Shown here piece by piece: positions 37,301 to 50,173 of a stretch of 64,000 nt of DNA (its first letter is position 1; the number at the start of each line of letters is the position of its first letter). Location of the stretch: assembly GCA_036971715.1 (NCBI GenBank), contig JAVHJL010000004.1:1054001-1118000 (forward strand), given 5' to 3'. The stretch is from Arthrobotrys musiformis. Lineage: Eukaryota > Ascomycota > Orbiliomycetes > Orbiliales > Orbiliaceae. Both the position numbers and the translations under genes were made by a program. The notes under the pieces were generated by a model, which was given only the letters and a program-made list of their open reading frames with translations, made no database searches and was not told where the DNA came from.

Positions 37301-38694
37301 CTTTTGGCTGGCCAGGCTTTGGCTCATGCAATATAATGATCGATAGCAGTATCCGCAGGACATACATCGCGGAGTCAGCAGCGCAGCCGGTCCGACACGA
37401 ACACAAGATATAGAGTGGGTTATGTTCCCACGTACTGGCATACATTCTTTTGCTTATATATAGGCATCCTTACTTATATCGCACGTAAGTATATTGTAGA
37501 TATATACGGCCTTTCATGTATCATACCTCAGGTCGGGCATATACAAATCTGGATTCGCCTGGAGGAGGTATACTGGTATTGGAATCAACCTACCATTGCA
37601 CAAGAGCACTTCTGGATGTACCATACATATACTATGTAATGATGTACTGTATTGTATTATGTGGAAGAACAATAGGAAGAAGAGTAAGAGGAAGAAGAGG
37701 AAGGGGCCCTTCTGCCAATCGCCAAGCGCAGGTTCAACCTTCTGAGCAGATGCATTGCAGGCAATTGTTACACTCTTAACCTTTTCCTCCGGAACATCCT
37801 TCTCCACCCTCCTCAGCCATCTTGAGCCTAGTCGAACGCCAGCCAAAAAGAAGTTCGTTCGGATCTTTGCTTTTTCCGCACTGGACACCCGCGTGCGCCA
37901 TATTCCTTTTTTTGCTCTCTTAAATAAGAGCTTCCCGCCAGAAAAGAAAAAAAAGAACAGAAAGTTAGAAAAACAAAAGAAAGGACAAAAAAGAATGGAA
38001 AGAAGAGGACGACAAAAGCAAATATGCACTAGTAAGAAGAAAAAGAAAAGAATGATATAAAAAATAAAAATAAAATATACCGAAGAAGCAAGCATGGTTC
38101 AGTGCACTGCAGCGTATCTTGGACAGAGTACTACTGCTAAACTTCTGGGTCTGGGGTCAAATAAACTACTGCAGGCTCTCACTACCATTCTTTTTTTTTT
38201 TTTTTTTTGCCCTTTTTTCTCTTTCTTCCTTTTCCTCCCAAGTTTGAACTTGGAATCTGACTCGCTGATAACCTTACCAAGAGGGCGGGCGGGCATGGCC
38301 GTACGTATGTCAATACAGACATTACGAGCACTACAGACATTTCAACTGACAAAGCACGATCAGTCGAGTCCTCTTTCTTTCCTTTTTCTCCTTGTTGGTG
38401 AACTAAGTAGTTATGTAGCGTCCAGGTTCAATGTTCAAAGTAGTCTTATGGAATAAGAAATATAATTTTATAGAACACTAAACGCTAGGCTGTGATTATT
38501 ACCCGTCCATTCATGTGTGCTTTTTCCGAGCGAGTGCTTCTTTTGCTTCTGCTGCTTTCTCGGGATCTAACTAACTGCTAACCCACATACTTACTGAAGT
38601 ATACCACTACCACTAGTAGTAACAGTAGTAGTGATAGTTAGTAGCGGTGGTGGTGGTCGTAGCTAAAACGGTCTTTTTCTTTTCTCTCCCTTGC

Positions 38695-38840
38695 CTTCTT
38701 TCCCTTCTTTCCCTTCTTTCCCTCCTTTCCATCTCTCTTCGTCATCATCACCACCACCATCATCAACACCATCACCAACATCATCGTCATCACCTCCCTT
38801 CACACTCCCTCCCCTCCCCTTCCCTTACCTCGCTCGAGGT
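38695..38840 (+). repeat. CT-rich and CAT/CAC simple repeats
   Basis: Imperfect repeats of TTTCCCTTC followed by runs of CATCAC-type trinucleotides, then CCCCTTCCC. They lie in the presumed SSN6 upstream region. They cause spurious His- and Ser/Pro-rich ORFs. Confidence 0.7.
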
Positions 38841-40331
38841 CTTCTGCATGCGAGCTGCCATCTCAGAGCCTCGCCAGAAGTTACTTGCACTTGTCGTGTC
38901 TCTAGATCGTCTGCCCTGTGCTTTTTCTTCGCTTTCTCTGCTTGTCTAGCCTCTTTGCTTGCCTTGCCTACCTCTTACATTAGTTGACTGCCTGCCTGCT
39001 TGCCTCCAGCCAGCCCAGCCAGCCACCCCCCCGTTCAAGCCCAAGTCCGAGTTCGAGTTCCCCGTCAGAGCCAAAATAGGTTTCGGTTGATAAGCGTTAC
39101 TTTCTGAGCGTGTAATTGTTTTTCCTTGCAAACCCAAAAAACCTAAACCTACATTATTATACTATACTACATTCTCCCTCCTTTCCTCCTCCTTCTTACT
39201 TCTACTCCTACTACTCCTTCTACCTATCATCGTCTGGTCGCGATACCTTCATACCCACTTGCATCCATTCCATACGCACGTACGACGGGGCCATCACCTT
39301 CTTGCTCTCACTTCCAACAAATAAACACCCACGTCCAGACTCAGCCCTACTGTACCTTCCCTTCTCGATAACTACTACTACACTGACATCATCATCACCA
39401 CCATCATCACGTCTAAGAATATCTCTTCGACCAACAGACGTTACAGACAAACCAACCAAACAAAACCAACCAACTAACGGTTCCTTTTGTTTAATTTTTT
39501 TTATACACATATTTTTTATCTGGCCTTCCAACCTTTCCGACCATCCGAAGACACATCGTGGTTCTTTTTTATTATTTTTATTTTCTTCTTCTTTTCTTTT
39601 CTTTTCCTTCCCTCGTACCTACCCAATTTATTCCGTCATTATATTGCAGCGGGTCCTTGCGCTGGTGTTGTTTGAGCCGACTCGGTTCCCTGTCCACTCA
39701 ATTCCTTGCCGCCATCCAAAACCTCGCCTTTTCCCTCTCCCTTGTTTCTTCTTCTTCTCTTCCCTCGCGAAGTCCTTTTTTTAATCACCCCGACTTTGCA
39801 GACTCGACCTTTTGATCTTTTGATCTTTTAACCCTTCTGTCCCTTTTCCTTTTGCGTCACCATCATTGCAATTCGACTCGGTCACGTTTTTATCTACCGT
39901 TCTTATCGAGTGGTATATATATCTACCTTTTCTTTTAGCCACAGCCACGCTTCCACTCCACGGGATCCCCCAACTTGCTCCTACACACGTTACCATAATC
40001 TCGCTCATCATCCGTCCGTCCATCCATCCATTCATCCACTCATACGTACATCCATTTGTCAAACTCGTTCCGACCTCGAGTTTTCTTCGTCGATCACGCT
40101 TTCACATTTATTTCGCGTTTTTGAGCAGAAACACCTTGTTATCTCACTGCGAAATTGGTTATCTTTGCACACGACCTGAATCTGGCGGATAGGCCACTAC
40201 CACGAAGGATAATACCTCTATCTTACAAACTGCTTCCTACCATCTACCATTCCCTTTTCCTGTATCCTTCGGACGTCTAAACCGTGCAGGCCTCTCCTCT
40301 TCCTACGCGCGTGACTCGCGCCGCAGTCGCA

Positions 40332-43280
40332 ATGTCTGGCCCTCCGCAAACATCTCCGCATCACCCCCATAATGCGCCTCCTGGGCCTATGCCCAACGGT
40401 CATGGCCCCCCAATGGGTGGCCCTGGTGGAAAGCCTAGCGCCTCGCACCAACTTAGTGCCCTTAATGAGGCCGTTTGGCTCAAGATTGGTAAGTTTTGTT
40501 TTTCTTCTCTCCTCTTTCTCTTTCTCCCTCAATCCTCTGTTTCTTTTATATATACATATATATTATTTCCTTATAAGTAAAGGCCTCAATTGGCATGAGG
40601 CCTTACTCAACGGATCTTGCCACATATGGTTCAATCTGTCCACAGGGCTAACTATTTGTTGTCGACCTTTTCAGGCGGTATCGCTGAAATGATGGGAAAT
40701 TTGGATGGTGCAATGGATGCATATGAAGCGGCTATCCGACAGAACAGTTATTCGATACCGGCCATGGAAAGCATTTCCCATATATTACGAACGCGGGAAC
40801 AATTCCCCAAGGCTGTCGAATACCTACAAGCTATTTTAAACATTGACGCCAATAATGGTGAAGTTTGGGGCTCGCTTGGTATGCACACCGCCACTAATAG
40901 GATTTCCAAACGAATGATTACTAATGCACATTTCCTTTAAGGCCACTGTTATCTCATGATGGATGATCTGCAGAAGGCTTATCAGGCCTATCAACAAGCC
41001 CTATATCATCTACGAGATCCTAAAGAACCAAAGTTGTGGTATGGTATCGGTATCTTGTATGACCGATATGGTTCGCTTGAGCACGCCGAGGAGGCCTTCT
41101 CTCAGGTCATGCGAATGGATGGAAACTTCGACAAGGCAAACGAGATCTACTTCCGCCTTGGTATAATTTACAAGCAACAGCAGAAGTTTTCCCAGAGCTT
41201 GGATTGCTTCAAGTACATCGTTCAGGATCCCCCACGCCCCCTTACTGAGGAGGACATCTGGTTCCAGATCGGACATGTACATGAACAGCAGAAGGACGTA
41301 AGTTTTATCCAGACTTTACACTATATTTTTTAAAGACGAAAAAATCTGATGTCGGAATATATAGTTTGAAAATGCCAAGAAGGCATACCAGCGAGTTCTC
41401 GAACGCGATCCCAATCACGCCAAGGTCCTCCAACAACTAGGCTGGCTCTATCATCAGCGGAGTGCCAGCTACGAAAGCCAGGAGATTGCCATTGAGCACC
41501 TGGAGAAGTCGGTCAGAGCTGGTAAGTTGTTTGTATCATTCCTCTGTCGAGTATTCTTGACTAAAATCGTATATAGACAACACGGACGCCCAGAGCTGGT
41601 ATCTTTTAGGGCGTTGTTACATGTCGCAGCAGAAATATCCCAAGGCTTATGAGGCCTACCAACAAGCCGTCTATAGAGATGGCAGGAACCCAACATTTTG
41701 GTGTTCCATTGGTGTCTTGTATTACCAGATCAATCAATATAGGGATGCCTTGGATGCTTATAGTAGAGCCATCCGATTGAATCCGTATATTTCCGAGGTC
41801 TGGTATGATCTTGGTACTCTGGTAAGTCAATTTTTTCTTTTGATTATCTTCGATGAGGGTTGATGACTAATGAAAACAGTACGAATCGTGTAACAACCAA
41901 ATCAATGATGCCTTGGACGCCTACCAGAGGGCGGCTGATCTTGACCCAACCAATGTTCACATCAAGGCCAGACTCAATTTGCTCAGAAGCGGTCAAGCGT
42001 CGGGTGTGCCGCATACTAGTCAACCACCTCCAGCTCCTCTTCCTCAAGATGTCCAACAGTATCAGCCAGCCGCTCCTCCCAGCCACACCTGGCCTCCTCA
42101 AGGTCCTCAACGCAGCCAGCCTCCACAACAACACCCAGGACCACCACCACCGCCTGGGCCACCAGGTCCGGTCCTGGCTCAGTTACCACCCGGAGGCCCC
42201 GGACCAGCACCTTCGCCTTATCGAGGTCCTGACCCATTGGGACCTCGTCCACCAAGTTTGCGTAGTCCTGACATTGGTGCCACAGATCAATCTCGCCCAC
42301 CACCGCCTCCGCCACTACACCGATACTCTCCATCGCCTAAGATCAATCATTCTTCGATGTATGGACCGCCGCAACCGTCTGGCCCGAGCCAAGCGCCGCC
42401 GCCGCCGCCGCCGCCGATGCACCACCCACAGATGCCACCCCAGTCGATGAACGGCCCGCAACCACCACCAAACCGCATTCTCAACCCTCAACACCACAAC
42501 GGACCACCAGCGCCGCCGCCACCACCGCCACCATCTTCGCGCAACCTGAACCCACCGTCTAATGGGAATAGTGCAATGGGGATGACGTTTCATGGGACGC
42601 GCGGAAGTCCCATCCCTGAATTAATAAAACCAGTGGGCGACCGTATGCCATCTCCAAGCCTCTCCGGATTTCATTCACATAGTGTGCATGGTCAAGCTCA
42701 TCTTCAACATCCACAGCCAGGAATCGTTAGTGGCCAGCCGGCCCCATCTGCAGCGCATCAAGCCGCTGAAAATGCTGCGCGTGACAGAGAACAGCGAGAG
42801 CCGATCAAACGACCGAGAGAGTGGGAGGACGTCGACGACCCACACCCGAAGAAGCAAGCATCAGACATTACGCGAGAGAGATTGGAGAGCCAGATGCAAC
42901 ATCGCTCTTCCCCACCAAGGAGAAATACAACGATTTCTCCTGACGTCCAGGGAAGACGAAGTTCCTCAGAGCGCCCAAGGGAAGACTTTAGAGGTCCACC
43001 ACCGCCACCATCTCACCACAGCACTCCTGGCCCGAGACCGATGCACCAGTTCCCTCCCATGAGCGAGTCTCCGGCTATGCAGCAACCGCAGCCGCAGCCG
43101 CAACCACCGCAACCACCCAAGGCGGAAGAGAGAAGGGAAATCATCGAGCCACCGGCCCGAAAGATGGAGATCGATGAGGATTACGACAACGAGCCTGAAG
43201 GAGATGACAGGCGCCCATCCTCGGCTTCTGCTCCCATGAAGATCGACGCCCCCAAGGTCCCGGTCAATGGTGATAAATGA
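40332..43280 (+). CDS. SSN6: General transcriptional corepressor Ssn6/Cyc8 (TPR protein)
   Basis: Predicted 839 aa from six exons: 40332-40488, 40675-40878, 40942-41297, 41365-41521, 41577-41821 and 41880-43280. Residues about 45-395 form an array of about ten TPR motifs, with the characteristic blocks NNGEVWGSLGHCYLMMDDLQKAYQAYQQALYHL, PKLWYGIGILYDRYGSLEHAEEAF and WYLLGRCYMSQQKYPKAYEAYQQAVYRDGRNPTFWCSIGVLYYQ, which are nearly invariant in fungal Ssn6. The rest is a disordered Pro/Gln/His-rich tail with poly-Pro runs and a basic segment (KRPREWEDVDD). In yeast Cyc8 pairs with Tup1 and is brought to promoters by sequence-specific repressors; the orthologue should do the same in the nucleus. 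Start ATG precedes MSGPPQTSPHHPHN; the long CT-rich leader upstream is typical of regulators. Confidence 0.96.
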
Positions 43281-45588
43281 TTTCCCTTCCCTCTTGGCAA
43301 GGATAACGGATAGGCTACTCTTTCTCCTTCCTATTTTCTCCACTAATGTCTGATGCTGACGATTTTTTTTTCCTTTTGGGTCATCATCTACTCTTATCCT
43401 GGTCGCGTGTTTCGGTCTTTGCCGGCCCTTTCATTTTCATTTCATTTTCCTTTTATACCCGGCGATACCACCTTTTCCTTTCTTCTCTCAGTAGTACCTT
43501 CACTTGCGTTTTACTTTTCGTCGCGCACGATATTTGCGGTAACAAAAGCCCGAACCTTCGTTATTGATACCAAAAATTATATTAACCTTTCAAGCTTCAT
43601 TTCTATTTGACCTACTATTTTAACTTTACGGTTGTATTTTTGTTATGCATATTTGATTCGATGTGTACCGTATGTCTATTTATCCTTTTTCCCTTTGATG
43701 GATTCTGTTGCTTTCTTGCCATGTCCTTGCACCGTTTCTTTCTTTTTCTTTTTCACCATTTGTCTATTCGTGGCCTCCCCCTTTTGCTACTTTTTCAATA
43801 ATGATCAAGTCAGCTAGAACCGAACTTTTGATAAAAACTGAGGTCCACGTTGTACTAGCTACTGTCATCTGCCGAATTCTTTCCTTTGCTTCCGCCGTCA
43901 AGGCGTTCAGTAGACTAGGCCGAATTACAATTTACTTTTTTTTATACATGGATAGAGAAACAGGAGTGCCTTTCGTATTGATGTTGTGATATAGGTATAT
44001 AGCTTTTTGAGGAATTTAGTAGGTCCTGGGTATGAGATTGATTGTTTGGACATTACTGTGAAGGTTCGAAGGGTCTGGGGTCTAGATTTGAGGCTTGGGG
44101 GGTATGATTTTTTCGTTATACATGTTATAACTTCGTAAGGTGTTTTTGTAGATATTAGATCTTGTGTTGGGTTGAAGTGCTGGAGATGTTGGAGCGCCGT
44201 TCTGTGTGTGAGGCGAGGCACGTGGGGGTCGTGTTTGGGGGTCCACGTTGGACAGCCATCTTCAAATTTTCCAACATGTGGCGCGGTTTGCGCAGTTGTG
44301 ATTTGTTTATGGGAGATTTAGCTAGGGGGAGGTTTCCAAGTCCTACTTGGGTACCTGTTTCTTTTCTTTTCATTTTTGCTTTCAGTTTTTGAAAGGTGGA
44401 CTTTCTTCATTAACAATTATGACCTTCTGTATTTTTTATTTTTTTTTATTATTTTTTTGCGGCAAATACTAGCTAGGGGTATCATATATGCATATAGGCG
44501 TTCTATCCCTTCCGGAAAGTGATATCAAAAAAACTTCATGGATCACACGTACCCTCCAGCACCGCCCAGGTACCGGGTAAACCCAGGAGCTCCACGACGG
44601 TAACCACGAAGAGTTACTTCCTCGATCCCTTATTTCTGTCAATTCTAGCACTACTCAGATGTACGGGTATACCGTGGCTAAGCTGTTAACTTTTTCAAAA
44701 TGTGGGGTATAAGTGAATCTAGATGAATCGATCAGACTTTGTTCCTTTCGCGTGTGGTTTATAAGTGGTGTTTCTGTACAGAGTATAAGAACCTAATCTA
44801 GGTTTCGATTTTGACGTTTCGAAATTAATTATAAAATGTCGAAAGGAATTCCAGTATAAATGATTCATTTGTATTATTTAAAAAATACCGAACCTCTGCT
44901 TCTGTGGTGTAAAAAAAAGAAAAACTTTTATATAGAGATGATCTCGCGGTTCCAGTCATAATAAGAACGGATGCTTTCAAAAAAATCGCTGAATACCTAG
45001 GTAGGGAGGAAAGGGGAAAAAAGAAACGCCAAATATTGCATCCCAGAACAACAATAATAAAAAACTACTACCCGAGTAGTCAAAGCAATCGGACGTCTTG
45101 CGTCCGGATGCGTATATACACTGAACAACGATGAATATATGTACAAGCGTCATTCAAAAATAAAACATTAAACCTAGGATGTGATCCTGGAAGATAGAAG
45201 TGAAGTAAAGTATATACTTAGGTATATACAAGAGAAAAAAAGAGGGCCCGTCGATGTGAGGAATGCTGGTCTATCCGATAAATGCCGAATTAGAAATTGA
45301 AATTGGTGTATATGCTGATGGCCGGCGCGGAATTCTACCGCTGGTAATGTTGTATAAATAAAAAGGAAAATGATGGTCTATGTGGGAATCGAAAGAATCG
45401 CTCGCGATGATGGAAGTGAAAAAAGGAAAGAAAAGAAATGGATGATGAGAAAGGATCGGCAAGTTATGTAAAAAGATGTCGTGAGTGTTCGGGTATAGAA
45501 CAAAGGAGATACGTTAATGTTGAAAAATCAATGGAGGCGTAGTCGTTAGAAGGTCGCTTTCTGGGCCGTGTCGTGGGGGTTGATTCAT
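43281..45588. other. Convergent intergenic region, SSN6 / KRE6
   Basis: About 2.3 kb between two convergent 3' ends. The first 700 bp are T- and C-rich and probably SSN6 3' UTR. No gene, and no terminator structure that could be named, was seen. Confidence 0.5.
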
Positions 45589-48072
45589 TTAGCAGGTGTT
45601 TTCGAAGCTATTTTTGGGTCTCGTGTAGTTTGCTGCTTCCCAAGTTGTAACATTCGGGTTCATGAAAGCCACCGGGTGGTCTTTGATGTACTGGGTGGTT
45701 TCATAGCCGGGAGGGTCGCAGGTGATCGATTCCTTGCCTGGGGGCTGGTAGATGCGCACCCAGTCGACACGCATTTTCGCTGGTAGGAATTCTAGTTTTC
45801 ACACAAGTTAGTTACCAAACTGGCGGTTGAGATGAGGGTACCACAACTTACTGGCTATTTCTTCCTCTTCCACGTAAGCGAAACTTGTGCCCATGCCGAC
45901 GTTGAGAATAACGGTCATTGGCTCCTTGGGGATTACCCGTTGTCCGATATTACCATTTGGCCTTACAGAAGGCCCCTCCATTCTCCATGTAGCTTGACGC
46001 CCGACGTCCCATTCGATATACCCGTCCGCACCCGGTTCGTACTCATACCCATAGGTTTGGTATTTCTTCCCGTCGTACCAGTCGTTGTTCAAAGTAGTGA
46101 GACCGGAGATAGCTTGCTGGTAGATGCCACCGCAGTATTCGTTGATGCTGGTTATGGAAGAATTGTAGACGGCCATGTATTCGTAATCCGGCTGGTACCA
46201 GACATCGAATGGTGCGAACTGGGCGGACTGGGATACCACGCCGACTTTGCTACCTTGCTTGTTGATAACACTGACGCTAGCTTCGAAAACGTCGATTTCG
46301 GGAGCCGAACGTGATTTTCCTGGGGTCGGGTGGTCCGCACCCTAAAAGAGATATTATCAGTACGTTGAACTAAAGACTTATTTTTGGGCCGTTTTAAGAT
46401 GTTCTGCATTGGCGCTTACCTTGCAGGTGCAGGCCGGTAGCCGCATTCCAGGCAATGCGCTGATACCATCAGTTGACGACTGATTGGCGGTTATACCCGC
46501 ATCACAGACATCGTCGTATGAATATGGCCACATCCCCTCTGTTGATGCAAGATATCCAGGCCTTCCTAGATTTCCCATGGTCCAGAAACCAGGCCAAAGA
46601 CCCGAAACATCCCCTCGCCCAGGCAAAGATACGCTAGCTTCGATTATCCCGCCAGTGAAACATAGCTTGTTCCAGCTTTGCAGCATTCCAGAACGATAAC
46701 GAAGGCCATGGGTTGGATGGGCGTCAAAGGTGATTTCAAGAACACCGTTCTTAGTGGTTATCTGGTTTGGGTCGTACCACTACGTTTTGGTTTCATTCTT
46801 TGGTCAGTCTGGAACAACTTCTTATGCAGGTGAAGGGGAAAAAAAAAGCTTGTGTTCGGGATGACGTAAAACAATTCCCCAAATGGTGCCGGAGTTTTTT
46901 AGTTTCAGAGTTTCCCGTGATGTGTTTTCTTACCTCAGAGTCCTGCGTTGCTCCGTACCAAATGTCAACAGCTTCCCAGAAGGGATCCTCGCCGGGGTAA
47001 AATGTTCGACCGTCGACGTTGAATTCATCGGAGAAAACAAGGTTCCACTGTTTCCCGTCTGATGCAGTCCGAGTGAGGGCGCTTTTCGGCGTATCTGGGT
47101 CAATCAACCCGGTTCTTGCGTTTTTCAGCGGTGGCTGATTTTGGATGTTTGGGGGGAGGCATTCCGACCCTCTACAGAAAGCCGTCGTAGAGGCATGATC
47201 TGATTCAAGGACGTAGTTTTGAACGAAGAATCTGGAATAACAGAGTTAACTTTTGTTTTTTTGTTTTCTTTTTACTGTTGTCTCTTTCGAGATGGCAGTC
47301 TGGGGAGACTTTTCGCCTACATCACTGGATATCCAATAAACAAGAACAAAATACCACCAATCAGTAAAACCAACCCACCAAGGTTCACAAGCCCTCTCCG
47401 TGTCCAAAAGTTGAAATCTCTATCAATCCTTTTGCCGTCTGGGGCATGTAGTTCGTCGTCCGCCTCTACATCCTTCGGATAAACTATCAAGTCGTCCGCA
47501 TGTGCAAAGATGTCGAATTTCTCTCCTACTTGGTATATGCTTTCCTCGTCGGAATCCCGTGTTCGTGGTCGTAGGCTATCACTCGTATCCCAGGGCATAG
47601 GGCTATGCAGTGGTGAAGAAAAGGGATCCCGTGATGCGGGACGGGTATTGAAAGTGTCGAAAGAATCACGGCTGCCTTCATTGTGGAAATAATAGTCCGA
47701 ATTGTTGGAGTTTGACTCTGTCGAATGGTTTTTGAATCTATGACTCGAGAATCCTTTACTTGGGGGTAGAAGATTCTCTGAAGAATGTGCGGGGCTACCG
47801 GGAGAATAGAAGGGTCGTTCGTGCGAGGGAAAGATTGGAGAGCTTGGGGCTGTCGACGTTGGCGTCAGGTTGCGAATTGGTCCAGTGTATTGTGCTCGTT
47901 CGGACTGGAGTAGATCCTCGGAACTCGAGTTTAATGTGATACGAGGAGATGAAAGTGCTGATGATTGATTTTGATGTGAAGTAGGAAATGGAGGTGGGAT
48001 GGTAAGAGTATTTGCGGCCGACAGTGACCGTCTTGCTGGAGGAAGAGGCGGTGGCACTCTTTTTTGTGACAT
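45589..48072 (-). CDS. Beta-1,6-glucan synthesis protein, KRE6/SKN1 family
   Basis: Predicted 700-aa type II membrane protein from five exons on the minus strand: 48072-47321, 47231-46934, 46779-46420, 46341-45852 and 45791-45589. Residues 1 to about 230 are a Ser/Pro-rich cytosolic tail; one transmembrane helix follows (LVNLGGLVLLIGGILFLFIG, about residues 229-248); the rest is a lumenal/extracellular domain of the GH16-like SKN1/KRE6 family. Seen there: WNLVFSDEFNVDGRTFYPGEDPFWEAVDIWYGAT, GLWPGFWTMGNLGRPGYLAST, PYSYDDVCDAG, and the catalytic-type EIDVFEAS (Glu-x-Asp-x-x-Glu). The end has MRVDWVRIYQ and a Cys terminus. KRE6 proteins act in the ER/Golgi in beta-1,6-glucan assembly. KRE6 and SKN1 are paralogues in yeast and cannot be told apart here, so no symbol is given. 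Confidence 0.93.
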
Positions 48073-48977
48073 TTTGGAGTCGTTATATCAATCTCATGCG
48101 GTCTAAAACTGATACTCGTGTGAATTTTAATGATAGTCGACGAGCAACTGCTTGATAAAAGAGTGTCTTCCTTGTTTAATTATTTAATCGTTTTCTCAAA
48201 ACCCTTTTCTAGTCGTGGTAGAGCAACTGTGCTTCGAGAGAATGTCAATATGTTGGGAAATAAACGACAGCAGTGAATCGAAAAGGTTTCCTAGGTCAGT
48301 AGCCAAAACGAACGAATGGGTGAGATATAATAGTAAAGAATGTTAGTAGCATTTAGCATAAGAAAGAAGGTAGGAAAAGCCGTTGATGTTGTGTCAAAAA
48401 TAAAACTCGAAGAGAAACAACTACAAGGCTTTGACGATACGGTTGCGAGCGAAGCGAGGCAAAGAAGATATTGCCAAGAGAGCGTTTCTGGGTTGCACCG
48501 ACTTTTATCAGGGCAGGAAAAGGCAAGAGGGCCCTCGCCGCATGGGTTTTAGACGTTTGAGGGTGGGAAGGGGCGCCTTTCGACGAGTAACCCGCTTGAC
48601 ATTGGTGCCCGTTTTTCTTCTTTGATTTCATCCTGGCTCAGGGATCCTGTATGGTGTGCCATGCGGGTACATGTACCCCTGGTGCGATTCCCATAAGGCA
48701 GGATGTCCAGCGGACTGGCGGTTGGGATCTGTGTATGCAATTTTTGCCATTGCGGAAGAAATTGGTCTCAGATTGTGGTTGTCTTGATGCTCTGTCGAGG
48801 CTGTACAAGCAGCCACCACCCTGCGACGGCGGCCTTCCTTCTGAGCTTCGGTTGCAACACTGCAATTAGGTAAAGCGGCGAGTTTCAAATTTTTGCTATC
48901 ACAACGTAGCAAACAATTTCCCCTGATGTGGTGTGTGGGTTTTGGTCTGGAGCAAGTTTTAAAGAATAGACCGAAGG

Positions 48978-49022
<45 letters not shown>

Positions 49023-49245
49023 TTATTCTGGAAGCCTGGTTGTGTGATTCCATGGGGGGTTTGCATTCACGGGTCTGATGTCTTGAGCCAACAAAACTGG
49101 TGCCACTTGCCCCCATTTTTAGATGGATTAATTCGATAGAGTACAGGTTTTGCGAGCTGGTTGGTGGAAGCTGGTGCATAATTATGGCTCAGCAGCGGGA
49201 GAACGTGATGGGAATGTGTTAGTTTTTCAACATTAGCTGCCACCT
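48073..49245. other. Intergenic, KRE6 promoter side
   Basis: About 1.2 kb. Contains the presumed KRE6 promoter (next to 48073), a GC-richer part at about 48420-48860 with no supported gene, a 43-nt poly(A) tract and the 3' side of the next minus-strand gene. Confidence 0.5.
48978..49020. repeat. Poly(A) tract, 43 nt
   Basis: Uninterrupted run of 43 A on the plus strand, the longest mononucleotide run in the window. It gives a false Phe-rich ORF on the minus strand. It may be a simple repeat or the tail of a retroposed sequence lying at its left; no source gene or target-site duplication was recognised. Confidence 0.93.
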
Positions 49246-50069
49246 TCAGCTTTCAATCGCCAATGCCTTCACTCCGACGAGTTGCTTCTTCGCCTTGTCC
49301 AGGGCAAGAACATAGTACCACTTCTTCGTAAAATCCTCCTCGACTCTGTAGGCCTCAGGTATAGACCCACCCGCGGCCACCTGTACAGCCGAAGTAACAT
49401 CATTATAGGAGCCCGTTAGATCCCATTCACCGTATGGCATCTTCTCGCAGACTTCTAGTCCCACAAGTTCTCCGAACTCCGCTGCAATTCGATACAATTA
49501 TGGTAAAGAACTTTGTTAGTAATATATTACTATACGGGATACGGGAAAGAAGGTGGTCCAAATATATCCTGCCTACCTTCATCGGGCAGGGCGTCTCCTT
49601 CCCAGCCGAATGTAACATCAGTGAACGGCTCATCAGAGTCTGAGGTGTAAAACCTCTCCCCTAAAGCTCGAAGGGCTTCATGTGCGGTAGCTGAGATGAA
49701 TACTTCTTCTTTCTGAGCAGCCGGCTGTGCGGATTGGCCAGAATAATCCTTATTGGCCTTGTTCAAAAAGGCTTCGTAATCTTGGTCTGACATTTTAATT
49801 GATCGTGATCTGGAAAAATGACGTGCAATTAAAGTTGGCTGGAATGCGAGGTTTGTATCGTGCCTGACAGGAAGATTACGCCCTGGGAGGCAATACAAGT
49901 GATTTGAGTGGGTCTGAGCGCTGATAAGGGGAGATGGCGAGTCCCGTTGCTTGGCTCCTTGGGATTGTGTAATTGAACGTCGGTAAGAGTATCTGAAAGG
50001 TGAGCTCGAGATGTGAACTGAAGACGCATATGAGGTTGAGATGATTCTACGGAATGTGAGAGACGTCAT
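49246..50069 (-). CDS. Conserved fungal protein of unknown function, likely mitochondrial
   Basis: Two exons on the minus strand, 50069-49577 and 49481-49246, give 242 aa. Residues 1-92 are rich in Arg/Ser/His with almost no acidic residues (MTSLTFRRIISTSYASSVHI ... RHFSRSRSIK) and look like a mitochondrial targeting presequence. The core begins at Met93 (MSDQDYEAFLNKANKDYSG) and has DSDEPFTDVTFGWEG, ALPDEAEFGELVGLEV, EWDLTGSYNDVTSAVQ and a final WYYVLALDKAKKQLVGVKALAIES. This pattern recalls a small uncharacterised protein of filamentous fungi that I remember only vaguely. Translation could also start at Met93 (49793), giving a 150-aa cytosolic form; the two starts could supply two locations. 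No catalytic motif was found. Confidence 0.75.
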
Positions 50070-50173
50070 TGGTAGTGAGTGTAACGCAGTCGGTTAACCA
50101 AGGGCATGCGCACATCATGTAATGCGGCCAAGTGCTGAGTCTCGTTGTCGTACAAGGGAGGAGCACAGCAAAA

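Larger units (their letters stand above)
30945..40331. other. 9.4-kb gap between divergent RPL3 and SSN6
   Basis: No supported protein gene on either strand, although ORFs of up to 220 codons occur in pyrimidine-rich sequence. The part near 30945-31250 should hold the RPL3 promoter. The part from about 38650 to 40331 is very rich in CT tracts, tetranucleotide runs (TCCA near 40014-40030) and CCCTT repeats, and fits a long SSN6 promoter plus 5' leader. The middle (31.3-38.6 kb) contains many A/T-runs and TTTAAATTT-type repeats. It could contain a non-coding transcript, but nothing in the sequence shows it. Confidence 0.5.

Noticed and set aside
39116..39784. 222-codon ORF on the plus strand
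   Set aside because: Lies in CT-rich leader sequence of SSN6; composition is Ser/Phe/Pro/Leu driven by pyrimidine tracts, and no domain is visible.
48628..49179. 183-codon ORF on the minus strand
   Set aside because: Its middle is a Phe run made by the poly(A) tract; the rest has no recognisable feature.
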